NCBI GenBank assembly: GCA_910588875.1
Contig: CAJURT010000023.1
Span: forward strand, 1 to 53,086
Direction of reading: 5' to 3'
DNA length: 53,086 nt
Source: an uncultured Lachnospiraceae bacterium
GTDB lineage: Bacteria > Bacillota > Clostridia > Lachnospirales > Lachnospiraceae
The position numbers and the translations under genes were made by a program. Within the stretch, counting starts at the first letter, position 1. Every line of letters starts with the position of its first letter. The notes under the pieces were generated by a model. That model was not told the DNA's origin. It made no database searches and saw only the letters and a list, made by a program, of their open reading frames with translations. Of this stretch, positions 34,416-43,039 are shown piece by piece.

Positions 34416-34469
34416 GACAAAAATGCCGCAGGACGGCATCCCTTCCGGGATTTCTGCCATCCTGCGGCA
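34416..34469 (-). terminator. Terminator of TRAP operon A
   Basis: AATGCCGCAGGA (34420-34431) pairs perfectly with TCCTGCGGCATT (34458-34469), with more partial pairing inside. On the minus strand it ends CGGCATTTTTG. It begins 11 bp after the DctM stop. Confidence 0.88.
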
Positions 34470-34480
34470 TTCCTTTTTAT

Positions 34481-35770
34481 TTAAATCGCTGCCCCGTAGA
34501 TCAGGTTGGGCAAGAACAATACCATCTTCGGGAAGAAGACGCAGAGCGCCACTGTTATCAGGATTGCGATAAACAGAGGAATCGAATACCGCGTCGTCTC
34601 TTCCACCGAACAGCCCATAATATTCGAGCAGGTGTAAAGAGCCACTCCCACCGGCGGGGTGGAGCACCCCATGGTAACAATCGTCATCATAATAATTCCG
34701 AAATGCACCGGGTCAATCCCATACTGGGTGATAATCGGGATCAGGATCGGGGTCACAATCAAGGTGATGACTGTGGTCTCCATGAACATGCCAAAGACCG
34801 TCAGCATGATCAGGATCAGCAGCAGCAGAATATACTTATTGCTTGTTAAGCTGACCAGCATCGTGGTAAGCGTCTTGGGAAGCTGGTCAAACACCACCCC
34901 ATAGCTGAAGATTCCCGAAAATGCCAGGATCATGGTGATCACGGACAGATCCTTAACACTGTCAATCACACATTTCTTGAACTTCTCAAGAGTCAGTTCC
35001 TTGTAGATAAAGGCACCTACCACCAGCGCATAGAATACGGCAAAGGCCCCGGACTCTGAGGGTGTCATCACGCCGAAGCGAATCAGCACGATCAGAAGAA
35101 TCGGGAACAGCAGTGCCCAGATACTCTCAATACACGCCTTCAAGATCACTCCCGGCGGTGACGGCTTATCGTGATCCGGCTTATATCCGTGATGGCGTGC
35201 AGACCAGGCTGTGGCAATCATCATCAGGATACACATGATAATGCCCGGAAGGAAACCGGCCACAAACAGGCGTCCAATGGATACCTCCCCCACTGTGCCA
35301 TACAAGATCAGGCCCATGGACGGCGGGATCGTTGCCACAATCAGGCCGGACAGGCAGTTTACTGCTGCCGCCCACCCCGGTGCATAGCCGCGCTTTGTCA
35401 TCTCCGGCCCAAGGATCCGGCACTCCATTGCCGCATCCGCCACTGCGGATCCGGACACACCGCCCATCAGGGTGGACAGCACAACCGATACCTGACCAAT
35501 CGATCCGTACATATGGCCGGTCATTACATTGGCCAGCTTTACCAGGCGGGAGGTGATGCCTGTATTATTCATCAGGTTACCTGCAAAAATAAACAGCGGA
35601 ATCGCCAGCATGGTAAAAGACTGGGTCGTTGACAGGGATTTCTGAACCAGGATCGTCCAGGGGATCTCCGGGCGCATCAGGAAAAAAGCAAATCCCGAGA
35701 CCGCAATCGCAAATGCCACCGGCATTCCTAAAAACAGGAGTACCAGAAAGAATCCTATCGCACTTAACAT
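34481..35770 (-). CDS. TRAP transporter large permease DctM, operon A
   Basis: A 429-residue, 12-helix permease. Family stretches include GMPVAFAIAVSGFAFFL, PLFIFAGNLMNNTGIT, GGVSGSAVADAAMECRILGP and TPPVGVALYTCSNI. It forms the transport channel with DctQ and receives a carboxylate substrate from DctP. Its ATG overlaps the DctQ stop in TAATG. It is a close paralogue of the operon B permease at 38714-40003: the first 94 residues differ at only four positions. The nucleotide sequences show many synonymous differences, so the duplication is not recent. Confidence 0.96.
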   Translation of the reverse strand: MLSAIGFFLVLLFLGMPVAFAIAVSGFAFFLMRPEIPWTILVQKSLSTTQSFTMLAIPLFIFAGNLMNNTGITSRLVKLANVMTGHMYGSIGQVSVVLSTLMGGVSGSAVADAAMECRILGPEMTKRGYAPGWAAAVNCLSGLIVATIPPSMGLILYGTVGEVSIGRLFVAGFLPGIIMCILMMIATAWSARHHGYKPDHDKPSPPGVILKACIESIWALLFPILLIVLIRFGVMTPSESGAFAVFYALVVGAFIYKELTLEKFKKCVIDSVKDLSVITMILAFSGIFSYGVVFDQLPKTLTTMLVSLTSNKYILLLLILIMLTVFGMFMETTVITLIVTPILIPIITQYGIDPVHFGIIMMTIVTMGCSTPPVGVALYTCSNIMGCSVEETTRYSIPLFIAILITVALCVFFPKMVLFLPNLIYGAAI

Positions 35771-36252
35771 TACTCAGCCCCCCATTCCTTTACAGGTTTT
35801 TTGAAATCCCCCACCGTTTTGCCGATTGCACTGAAAAACATCAGGAATGACCCCACCGGAACAGCCAGCGTACACCAGGCATAACTCATCTTCAATGTGT
35901 TAAAAGTCCTGTTCCAGCTCTGGGATACAAGAAGGAATCCGTACACAATCAAAATCAGCAAAAACAGCAGCATCAATGCATCAAAAATCAGCATCAGCAC
36001 CTTTTGCACTGGCTTGGGAAACTTATTCACCAGCATATCGATCCGGATCAGGCCGCCGCCCTTGATAATGATGTCGGAACCGATAAATGTGAGCCACGCA
36101 AATGCCAGCAGAGACACATCCTGTGCCCAGTTCACCGGCATTCCGATGGTTCTGGCTACCGCAGACCAAAATACCAGGACGGCAATCATACATAACATAA
36201 CACCGGCAAGGATCTCTTCAATCTTTAAAACGAAATCCGATATTTTCTTCAT
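35770..36252 (-). CDS. TRAP transporter small permease DctQ, operon A
   Basis: A 160-residue protein with four membrane helices; family motifs are VARTIGMPVNWAQDVSLLAF and ILIVYGFLLVSQSW. It starts MKKISDFVLKIEEILAG at 36252, with AAAGGAAG 7 nt upstream; an upstream extension is rejected. It is coupled to dctM by a 1-bp overlap and follows dctP by about 80 bp. It is paralogous to the DctQ at 40004-40486, with nearly the same N-terminus and the same length. Confidence 0.93.
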   Translation of the reverse strand: MKKISDFVLKIEEILAGVMLCMIAVLVFWSAVARTIGMPVNWAQDVSLLAFAWLTFIGSDIIIKGGGLIRIDMLVNKFPKPVQKVLMLIFDALMLLFLLILIVYGFLLVSQSWNRTFNTLKMSYAWCTLAVPVGSFLMFFSAIGKTVGDFKKPVKEWGAE

Positions 36253-36331
36253 CTGAAAACTTCCTTTCCGTGCAACAATGCCCCTTAACGGCAGGCGCCC
36301 AGGTTGCCTGAGCGCCTGCCAGCGCATCGCA

Positions 36332-37405
36332 TCAGTTTGTCTTACCAATCTCTTTGTACAGCTGCTCCCTCAGTTCCGCATAGCCCAGCTTCTCATAAAC
36401 CGGATCTACCAAAGCCTTAAATGGAGCCACATCCGGCTCAACAATGGTCATGCCGGCCTCTACCATCTTCTTCTCCGCATCCTCCACCTCAGTCATCACG
36501 TCAGCGGCTGTTGTCTTGCCCATCTCCACAGAAGTCTCCACCAGCAAAGTCTGCAGGTCTTCCGGCAGGCTGTCAAACCACTTCTGGCCGCAGATCAGGC
36601 CCTGCATCAGCTGGAAATGATGGGTCTTGGACTGGTACTCACATACCTCATAAATCCTGGACGGATAAGTGGAAGTGTTCTGTGCCTCGCATCCCTCCAG
36701 GGCCTTGGACTGGATCCCGTTGTAAACCTCGCCCCAGGACATGGAAATCGGCGTGCCGCCCATAGCCTGGATAGTCTCCGTACATACCTCCTGGCCGATG
36801 GTGCGGATCCGCAGCCCCTTCAGGTCGTCCGGAGTGTTGATCGGCTTGTTGGTCATAAACTCACGGGGCCCGTCGTAGAAGGTAAAGGATAAGATCTTGA
36901 TCCCGTGGTCACTGGAAAGGGTGTCACACCAGCCCTTAAAGGTATCGGTCTGTGTCACCTGATAACACTCATCATAATTATCGGCAAAATATCCCATCAT
37001 CAAAATGGAAAAGTCCTTCACATACTGCCCCATACGGGATGCATCCGTATTCACCGCCACATTCACGCCCTGGATGGCCTGCTCAAGCACATCCTCGTCA
37101 CTGCCCAGCTGGCCGGCCGGGAACACGGTTACCTTCAGCCTGCCGTTTGACTTCTCATTCAGCGTATCAGCCAGCTTCTGATAGTTTCTGGTAATCAGCG
37201 CCTGCTCGGTCTGAGAGGTGGAAATCTTCAGTTCATATACCTTATCCGTATCTGCCGCGGCTGCAGCTTCACCGCCCTCTGCTTTCTCCTCCTGTGCCGG
37301 AGCCGGGGCTGGCTGTGCGTTTCCCATGCCCGGCATGCCGCTGCATGCGCTCAGCGCAACCATCGCTGCCGTCAAAATACTTGCTGTCAATACTCTTCTT
37401 CTCAT
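36332..37405 (-). CDS. TRAP transporter solute-binding lipoprotein DctP, operon A
   Basis: A 357-residue lipoprotein (lipobox VALSAC in MRRRVLTASILTAAMVALSA) with an Ala/Pro/Glu-rich spacer. The binding domain starts YELKISTSQTEQALITRNY. LKGLRIRTIG carries the conserved Arg that clamps a carboxylate in DctP proteins, and SWGEVYNGIQSKALEGCEAQ is the ligand-selecting region. The substrate is therefore probably an organic or sugar acid. The start at 37405 lies after AAAGGGG. It is the first gene of operon A, transcribed from 37478-37506 and divergent from the LacI-type gene. Confidence 0.94.
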   Translation of the reverse strand: MRRRVLTASILTAAMVALSACSGMPGMGNAQPAPAPAQEEKAEGGEAAAAADTDKVYELKISTSQTEQALITRNYQKLADTLNEKSNGRLKVTVFPAGQLGSDEDVLEQAIQGVNVAVNTDASRMGQYVKDFSILMMGYFADNYDECYQVTQTDTFKGWCDTLSSDHGIKILSFTFYDGPREFMTNKPINTPDDLKGLRIRTIGQEVCTETIQAMGGTPISMSWGEVYNGIQSKALEGCEAQNTSTYPSRIYEVCEYQSKTHHFQLMQGLICGQKWFDSLPEDLQTLLVETSVEMGKTTAADVMTEVEDAEKKMVEAGMTIVEPDVAPFKALVDPVYEKLGYAELREQLYKEIGKTN

Positions 37406-37452
37406 CTTCGTTCCCCTTTTCTTGGTAATAATGCTTAACGACATCTTATCGC

Positions 37453-37465
37453 TAAACGTTTACAT
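37453..37465 (-). promoter_or_regulatory. LacI-type operator of TRAP operon A
   Basis: Minus strand ATGTAAACGTTTA, with perfect palindromic core TAAACGTTTA (37453-37462). It lies just downstream of the predicted start of transcription. The identical 13-nt sequence sits in the operon B promoter (41666-41678). It also resembles a cre site, so CcpA could be an alternative or additional binder. Confidence 0.72.
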
Positions 37466-37477
37466 CTTAACACATTT

Positions 37478-37506
37478 AATATAAACGATCACACAAAAGA
37501 AATCAA
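37478..37506 (-). promoter_or_regulatory. Promoter of TRAP operon A
   Basis: TTGATT (37501-37506), 17-bp spacer, TATATT (37478-37483) on the minus strand. The operator lies at about +6 to +18. Confidence 0.68.
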
Positions 37507-37569
37507 GCAATTTTTTATATTTATTTTATTTTTATTTTATTTTTCCTGTAACCCTCCCCTAAATTCACT

Positions 37570-37598
37570 TTGACATCAGCCGCCCAAACTGATAAAAT
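37570..37598 (+). promoter_or_regulatory. Promoter of LacI-family regulator gene
   Basis: TTGACA (37570-37575), 17-bp spacer, TAAAAT (37593-37598) on the plus strand: near-consensus sigma-A promoter 33 bp before the start codon. An AT-rich stretch separates it from the operon A promoter. Confidence 0.82.
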
Positions 37599-37631
37599 AT
37601 TACACAATACAAAGGGAAGGAGTATCCGGCC

Positions 37632-38642
37632 ATGGTGACGATCAAGGATGTTGCAAAAAAATGCGGCTTTTCCGTGTGCACCGTATCCCGCGCCCTCTCC
37701 GGAAAAGGTTATCTGAAAGAGGAAACCCGGAAAAAGATCATGGAAGCCGTGGAGGAACTGAATTACCGCCCCAATACCCTGGCCGTCAACCTGAAAACAG
37801 GACGCCGCCAGACCCTGGCGCTGATCCTGCCCTCCCTGACCAATATTTTTTATACCAAATTAGAACAGTATATGGAGTCCTTCGCTTCTTTGAAAGGATA
37901 CCTGCTCTACCTGTGCAATACCGAATATAGCCTGGAAAAAGAAAAGCAGGTGATTGATAACCTGGTGGGCATGGATATCGCCGGGGTTATTATCTTCACC
38001 ACCAGCGGAGAGCACGGGCACATCAAAAAACTCTCCAAATTTGGGATCCCCTATGTTTACATGAACCGTTCCTTTGAGGATGACATGGAGCATTGCCTGC
38101 GGTTAAACAACAAAAAAGCCGCCTATGAGGCGGTTAACTATATGATACGTCTCGGGCACCAGAATATTGGCGGTATCTTTCAAAGCTTCGCCAACGGCAC
38201 CCATCAGGAACGCTATGAAGGTATGATGGAAGCCCTTGACGCCCACGGGCTGTCCTGCCATCCGGGCCATCTGCTTTTTGATGTCAATCCGGAGGACATG
38301 GGTTCCACTCCAAACCAGATTCTCGGCCTGCTCCAGCAGCCGGACCGCCCGGAGGCCATCTTCGCCTGTAACGATATGATGGCCTTCAACCTGTACCGGG
38401 CTGCCTACATCCTGGGGCTGCGCATCCCGGACCATCTGTCCATATTTGGCTTTGATGACTGCATCATGGCCAATTTTGTGACGCCTCCGCTGTCCACCGT
38501 CTCCGTCCCCGCAAAACAGATGTCCTCCCTGGCCGTGGATTTCATCCACCACCACATTCAGACCGGAACCACCAAGGAACTCCCCCTGCTAAACGCCTCC
38601 CTGGTAATCCGCAACTCAGTAAAAAACCTGGCCATGTCATAA
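37632..38642 (+). CDS. LacI-family transcriptional regulator of the TRAP operons
   Basis: A 336-residue regulator. The helix-turn-helix plus hinge is at residues 1-55 (MVTIKDVAKKCGFSVCTVSR, then EAVEELNYRPNTLAVNLKTG). The periplasmic-binding-protein-like effector domain follows (TLALILPSLTNIFYTKLEQY, later AIFACNDMMAFNLYRAAYIL and IFGFDDCIMANFVTPPLSTV). It is transcribed alone, divergent from TRAP operon A and convergent with operon B. The matching operators in both TRAP promoters make it the likely local regulator, probably a repressor relieved by a sugar or sugar acid (inference). AAGGAG lies 9 nt before the start. Confidence 0.95.
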   Translation: MVTIKDVAKKCGFSVCTVSRALSGKGYLKEETRKKIMEAVEELNYRPNTLAVNLKTGRRQTLALILPSLTNIFYTKLEQYMESFASLKGYLLYLCNTEYSLEKEKQVIDNLVGMDIAGVIIFTTSGEHGHIKKLSKFGIPYVYMNRSFEDDMEHCLRLNNKKAAYEAVNYMIRLGHQNIGGIFQSFANGTHQERYEGMMEALDAHGLSCHPGHLLFDVNPEDMGSTPNQILGLLQQPDRPEAIFACNDMMAFNLYRAAYILGLRIPDHLSIFGFDDCIMANFVTPPLSTVSVPAKQMSSLAVDFIHHHIQTGTTKELPLLNASLVIRNSVKNLAMS

Positions 38643-38658
38643 AACCTTACCTCAGCCC

Positions 38659-38692
38659 GGCTGCCGAGGACCGTCTGGCAGTCCTGGCAGCC
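38659..38692. terminator. Hairpin between LacI gene and TRAP operon B
   Basis: GGCTGCC (38659-38665) and GGCAGCC (38686-38692), reinforced by AGGAC/GTCCT inside with one bulge. It lies between two convergent gene ends. There is no T run on either side, so termination efficiency is uncertain. Confidence 0.55.
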
Positions 38693-38713
38693 AACATAGC
38701 CTCTATAGTATCC

Positions 38714-40003
38714 TTATGCCGCCACCCCGTACACCAGGTTCGGCAACAGCAAAACCAGATCCGGGAAGAAAATGCAGATTGCCAGGGTGGCAAAAATCGC
38801 GATATAAAGCGGGATTGCATACCGGGTCGTCTCTTCCACCGAGCAGTTCATAATGTTTGAACACGTGTAAAGGGCCACTCCCACCGGCGGGGTCGAACAC
38901 CCCATGGTCACCACCGTCATCATAATAATGCCAAAATGTACCGGGTCTATCCCATACTGGCTGATAACCGGGATCAGGATCGGTGTCACGATCAGCGTGA
39001 TCACCGTAGTCTCCATAAACATGCCAAAAACCGTCAGCATGATAATAATCAGGAAGATAAGCACAAACTTATTGCTGGTAAAGCCAATCAGCATGTTGGC
39101 CAGGGTCTTGGGCAGCTGGTCAAACACCACGCCATAGCTGAAAATCCCTGAAAACGCCAGGATCATGGTAATCACCGACAGATCCTTCACACTGTCAATA
39201 ATACATTTCTTAAAACTTTCCAGCGTCAGTTCCTTGTAGATAAATGCCCCCACAATCAACGCATAAAATACGGCAAAAGCCCCCGACTCTGATGGGGTCA
39301 TCACGCCGAACCGGATCAGGACTATCAGCAGAACCGGAAACAGCAATGCCCATATGCTCTCCACACAGCATTTTACGATCTCGCCCAAAGAGGAGGGTTT
39401 TTCATGGTCCGGCTTATAGCCCAGATGGCGCGCTGACCAGGATGTGGCCAGCATCATAAAAATGCACATGATAATCCCTGGGAGAAAACCCGCGACAAAC
39501 AGCCTTCCGATGGACACTTCCCCCACCGTCCCATACAGGATCAGCCCCATAGACGGCGGAATGGTTGCCACAATCAGGCCTGTAAGGCAGTTCACCGCCG
39601 CAGCCCAGCCTGGCGCATATCCTCTCTTTGTCATCTCCGGCCCAAGGATACGGCATTCCATCGCTGCGTCCGCCACTGCTGAACCGGACACCCCGCCCAT
39701 CAAGGTGGAAAGCACCACAGATACTTGGCCGATTGACCCATACATATGGCCGGTCAGCACATTTGCCAGCTTTATCAGCCGGGTGGTAATCCCTGTATTG
39801 TTCATCAGGTTCCCGGCAAAGATAAACAGCGGGATGGCCAGCATGGTAAAGGACTGGGTCGTGGACAGGGATTTCTGCACCAGAATCGTCCAGGGGATCT
39901 CCGGGCGCATCAGGAAAAACGCGAACCCTGACACTGCAATGGCAAACGCAACCGGCATACCCAAAAACAAAAGGATCAGGAAAAAGCCAATAGCACTTAA
40001 CAT
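38714..40003 (-). CDS. TRAP transporter large permease DctM, operon B
   Basis: A 429-residue permease of the same length as, and very similar to, the operon A DctM. It has the same motifs (GGVSGSAVADAAMECRILGP, TPPVGVALYTCSNI). Differences are mostly conservative and are concentrated in the helices near residues 185-215 and 290-310 and in the last 30 residues. It starts directly after the DctQ stop. It is the last gene of operon B and is convergent with the LacI-type gene. Confidence 0.95.
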   Translation of the reverse strand: MLSAIGFFLILLFLGMPVAFAIAVSGFAFFLMRPEIPWTILVQKSLSTTQSFTMLAIPLFIFAGNLMNNTGITTRLIKLANVLTGHMYGSIGQVSVVLSTLMGGVSGSAVADAAMECRILGPEMTKRGYAPGWAAAVNCLTGLIVATIPPSMGLILYGTVGEVSIGRLFVAGFLPGIIMCIFMMLATSWSARHLGYKPDHEKPSSLGEIVKCCVESIWALLFPVLLIVLIRFGVMTPSESGAFAVFYALIVGAFIYKELTLESFKKCIIDSVKDLSVITMILAFSGIFSYGVVFDQLPKTLANMLIGFTSNKFVLIFLIIIMLTVFGMFMETTVITLIVTPILIPVISQYGIDPVHFGIIMMTVVTMGCSTPPVGVALYTCSNIMNCSVEETTRYAIPLYIAIFATLAICIFFPDLVLLLPNLVYGVAA

Positions 40004-40486
40004 TTAAATTTCCCCCCATTCCTTAACCGGAGTCCGGATATCCTTAACCAGCTTCCCGGTAATCGTGAAAAACATCAGCAGCGCACCGATAGGCACAGCC
40101 ATGGTACACCATGCATAACTCAGTTTCAGGGTATTGAAGGTACGGTTCCAACTCTGGGATACCAGCAAAAACCCATACACAATCAAAATCAGCAAAAACA
40201 GGACCATCAGCACGTCAAAAACCACTGCCAATGCCTTCTGCACTGCTGCCGGAAGCTTGTTGGACAGCATATCGATCCGAATCAGGCTGCCGGCCCTGGC
40301 AATAATATCTGAACCGATAAAGGTCAGCCAGCCAAAAGCCAGAAGGGACACATCCTGCGCCCAGTTCACCGGCATTCCTACCGTCCGTGCAACCGCTGAC
40401 AAAAAAACCAGTACGGAAATCAGAACCAGCATCCCTCCGGCAAGGATTTCTTCTGCTCTCAAAATCATGTCTGAGATCTTTTTCAT
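40004..40486 (-). CDS. TRAP transporter small permease DctQ, operon B
   Basis: A 160-residue, four-helix small permease starting MKKISDMILRAEEILAGG, nearly the same as the operon A copy (VARTVGMPVNWAQDVSLLAF, ILIVYGFLLVSQSW). It is 29 bp after dctP and directly abuts dctM. AGGTGAGAGT upstream is a modest ribosome site. Confidence 0.93.
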   Translation of the reverse strand: MKKISDMILRAEEILAGGMLVLISVLVFLSAVARTVGMPVNWAQDVSLLAFGWLTFIGSDIIARAGSLIRIDMLSNKLPAAVQKALAVVFDVLMVLFLLILIVYGFLLVSQSWNRTFNTLKLSYAWCTMAVPIGALLMFFTITGKLVKDIRTPVKEWGEI

Positions 40487-40515
40487 ACTCTCACCTCATT
40501 CCCAAAATTCTTTTA

Positions 40516-41568
40516 TCAGTTGCTCTTCCCGATTTCCTTATACAGCTTTTCCCTGAGTTCCGAATACCCCAGCTTCTCATATACCGGATCTACCGCAGCC
40601 TTGAAGGGTTCCAAATCTGGCTCATTGATCTCCAGACCGGCTTCAACCATTTTCTTCTCTGCTTCCTCCACCTCGCTCATGACATCCGCAGCCGTCTCCT
40701 TTCCGATCTCGTTGGCAGTGTCTTCCAAAAGCTTCTGCAGATCCTCTGGCAAACTCTCAAACCAGCCCTGGCCGCAGACCAGACCCTGCATCAGCTGAAA
40801 ATGCCCTGTCTTGGACTGGTACTTGCAGACTTCATAGATCCGGGAAGGATAGCTTGAAGTGTTCTGTACCTCACACCCCTCCAACGCCTTAGACTGGATC
40901 CCATTATATACCTCACCCCAGGACATGGAAATTGGAGTCGCCCCCATGGCCTGAATCGTCTCCGTGCATACCTCCTGGCCAATGGTCCGGATCCGCAGCC
41001 CCTTCAGATCTTCCGGGGACTGGATCGGCTTATTCGTCATAAACTGGCGGGGGCCGTCATAAAAAGCAAAGGAAAGGATCTTGATCCCATGATCCTTTGA
41101 CAGGGAATCACACCATCCCTTAAAGGTATCCGTCTGAGTCACCTTAAAACACTCCTCATAATCATCAGCGAAATATCCCATCATCAAAATGGAGAAATCC
41201 TTTACATACTGCCCCATACGGGATGCATCCGTATTCACCGCCACATTTGCCCCCTGGATCGCCTGTTCCAGCACATCCTCATCACTTCCCAGCTGCCCTG
41301 CCGGGAACACCGTCACCTTCAGCCTGCCGCCCGACCTGGCATTCAGTTCATCCGCCAGCTTCTGATAATTTCTGGTAATTAAAGACTGCTCTGTCTGGGA
41401 AGTGGAGATTTTCAGTTCATACACCTTCCCATCATCCCCCGATGCCACCTCCTCTTTCACCTCCGGAGCCGTCTGCTGCACGTTCCCCATGCCCGGCATG
41501 CCGCTGCACCCGCAAAGCATTGCCATAGCCCCTGCCAAAATACCTGCTAAAACCTGCCGCCTCTTCAT
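40516..41568 (-). CDS. TRAP transporter solute-binding lipoprotein DctP, operon B
   Basis: A 350-residue lipoprotein (signal MKRRQVLAGILAGAMAML, lipobox LCGC) paralogous to the operon A DctP. The ligand region LKGLRIRTIGQEVCTETIQA and SWGEVYNGIQSKALEGCEVQ is the same apart from single changes. The two systems probably bind the same or closely related acids. The spacer after the lipid cysteine is shorter than in A. The start at 41568 follows AAGGAGG by 7 nt. The promoter with an internal operator lies about 95 bp upstream. Confidence 0.94.
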   Translation of the reverse strand: MKRRQVLAGILAGAMAMLCGCSGMPGMGNVQQTAPEVKEEVASGDDGKVYELKISTSQTEQSLITRNYQKLADELNARSGGRLKVTVFPAGQLGSDEDVLEQAIQGANVAVNTDASRMGQYVKDFSILMMGYFADDYEECFKVTQTDTFKGWCDSLSKDHGIKILSFAFYDGPRQFMTNKPIQSPEDLKGLRIRTIGQEVCTETIQAMGATPISMSWGEVYNGIQSKALEGCEVQNTSSYPSRIYEVCKYQSKTGHFQLMQGLVCGQGWFESLPEDLQKLLEDTANEIGKETAADVMSEVEEAEKKMVEAGLEINEPDLEPFKAAVDPVYEKLGYSELREKLYKEIGKSN

Positions 41569-41661
41569 ACTTTTCCTCCTTCTGCAATTTAAGCGCTCTC
41601 GCGCTCTCTCTTTTGCCTGCTTTTGCAGACAATCTCCTGGCAATTTTCCCGCCATACGCAA

Positions 41662-41690
41662 AATATAAACGTTTACATATAAAACGTCAA
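41662..41690 (-). promoter_or_regulatory. Promoter of TRAP operon B with internal LacI-type operator
   Basis: TTGACG (41685-41690), 17-bp spacer, TATATT (41662-41667) on the minus strand. The operator ATGTAAACGTTTA (41666-41678), identical to that of operon A, lies in the spacer and overlaps the -10. A bound repressor would block polymerase directly. The remaining gap up to 41866 shows no gene or clear terminator. Confidence 0.78.
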
Positions 41691-41866
41691 CCCACCCTGG
41701 CAGGTCTTAGCAATTCCTTATCGCTTTACAAACACCATCTTAACACTGTTCCCCGGCCTTCTTAACACCCCGTTTATATCTCCTCTCCTGCAGGCACAGC
41801 ACAGCACCGCTAACCCGGTCCCACTATAAGCAGTCCTGGCCATAAAAATTGCCTGCCTGGAGTTCC

Positions 41867-43006
41867 CTATCTCTCCATATCCTTCCCCGGATAAACCAAC
41901 GCCAATTCCAACTCTCCCTCCGGGACAATCCGGCATGTCTCCACCGCCGCCGCAATCACAAAGCTGTCCCCCTGCCTCAGCCGGATCCCGCCGTCCTTTC
42001 TTCTGTCCCGGCCGGAGGATTCCCTTTCTTCCCCGCCATCCGGCTTCCCGGCACTCTCTATCCGGCAGCTTCCACTGCACACTACCCCCAGGGTAAATTT
42101 CCCGTTATGAGACACCACAGCCTCATCCCAAACCTTCAACGCCTCCACAAAAAAGCAGGGCGTCAGCTTCTCCCCTACCAGACGCCTGCGTTCATATGCG
42201 TCGGTTTTCTCTAACACCTGGGGCGTGATCCTGCATTTCCTGATAATATCCTCCTTTGAGTACTCCGTATAATCGAACACGTCCAGGCAGAAATCCAGCC
42301 CTCTTCCCATATACCGCGCTTCCTCCGGCACTACGACGCCCTCCCGCTCAAATTCACAGCGTACCACCAGATCCGAAGGTTCCATAATCTCCAGCATCGT
42401 AATTCCCTCGCCGATTGCATGGGGCATGCCTCCCGGTATGTACCAAACCTCCCCCTGCCTAACAGGGATCTTCTCAAAACAGGCATCCATCCTGCCCAGA
42501 TCCTGAGCCTCCACAATCTGCTTCCATTCACTGCGGGCCGGCGCATGCTGGAATCCCAGGCGTATATAAGGATCAATCCCTTCCCGCACATTCAAAATAT
42601 AATAACATTCCAGCTTTCCATAGGGCTTCCCCATAACCTCATTGGCAAACCGGGTGGAAGGATGTACCTGGACATGCAAACGCATGGCGGAATCCAATAT
42701 CTTCAGAAGAAAACTCAACTGCCAGGTGCCATCCTTGTGAATGCTGTCCCCCAGATAAAACCTCTGGTTCTCATTTACCAAATCCCGCAGGCAGAACATG
42801 CCCTCCTCTGTCTCCACCATTGCCAGGCCTTCATTTTCTATCGGTTCCATCCCCAGGTTTACTGCTTCCACCATCGAGCCGATCCACTCCTCCGGACGGT
42901 CATTGTCCCGGCACACCGTCTCCCCGTGGAGCCGGTCAATCCCGGCCCCTCCCAGATAATTGCGGCGGACGCGGTTTCTTGGCAGCTTCATTAATCCTTC
43001 CTTCAT
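41867..43006 (-). CDS. Class I mannose-6-phosphate isomerase-like protein
   Basis: A 379-residue cupin-type protein. Zinc ligands are seen in LHVQVHPSTRF, in KLECYYIL and in GGMPHAIGEG, as in type I phosphomannose isomerases, which interconvert mannose-6-phosphate and fructose-6-phosphate. The segment near residues 325-345 is a charged linker (GGEERESSGRDRR). The start at 43006 (MKEGLMKLPRNRV) fits AAGGAG 7 nt upstream. It is the last gene of the kinase-regulator-DctP operon, an unusual place for an isomerase. It may process the sugar handled by the neighbouring transporters or act on a different sugar. Confidence 0.88.
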   Translation of the reverse strand: MKEGLMKLPRNRVRRNYLGGAGIDRLHGETVCRDNDRPEEWIGSMVEAVNLGMEPIENEGLAMVETEEGMFCLRDLVNENQRFYLGDSIHKDGTWQLSFLLKILDSAMRLHVQVHPSTRFANEVMGKPYGKLECYYILNVREGIDPYIRLGFQHAPARSEWKQIVEAQDLGRMDACFEKIPVRQGEVWYIPGGMPHAIGEGITMLEIMEPSDLVVRCEFEREGVVVPEEARYMGRGLDFCLDVFDYTEYSKEDIIRKCRITPQVLEKTDAYERRRLVGEKLTPCFFVEALKVWDEAVVSHNGKFTLGVVCSGSCRIESAGKPDGGEERESSGRDRRKDGGIRLRQGDSFVIAAAVETCRIVPEGELELALVYPGKDMER

Positions 43007-43039
43007 GTTCATTCTCCTTTTCTCCTTCACCAAATAATT

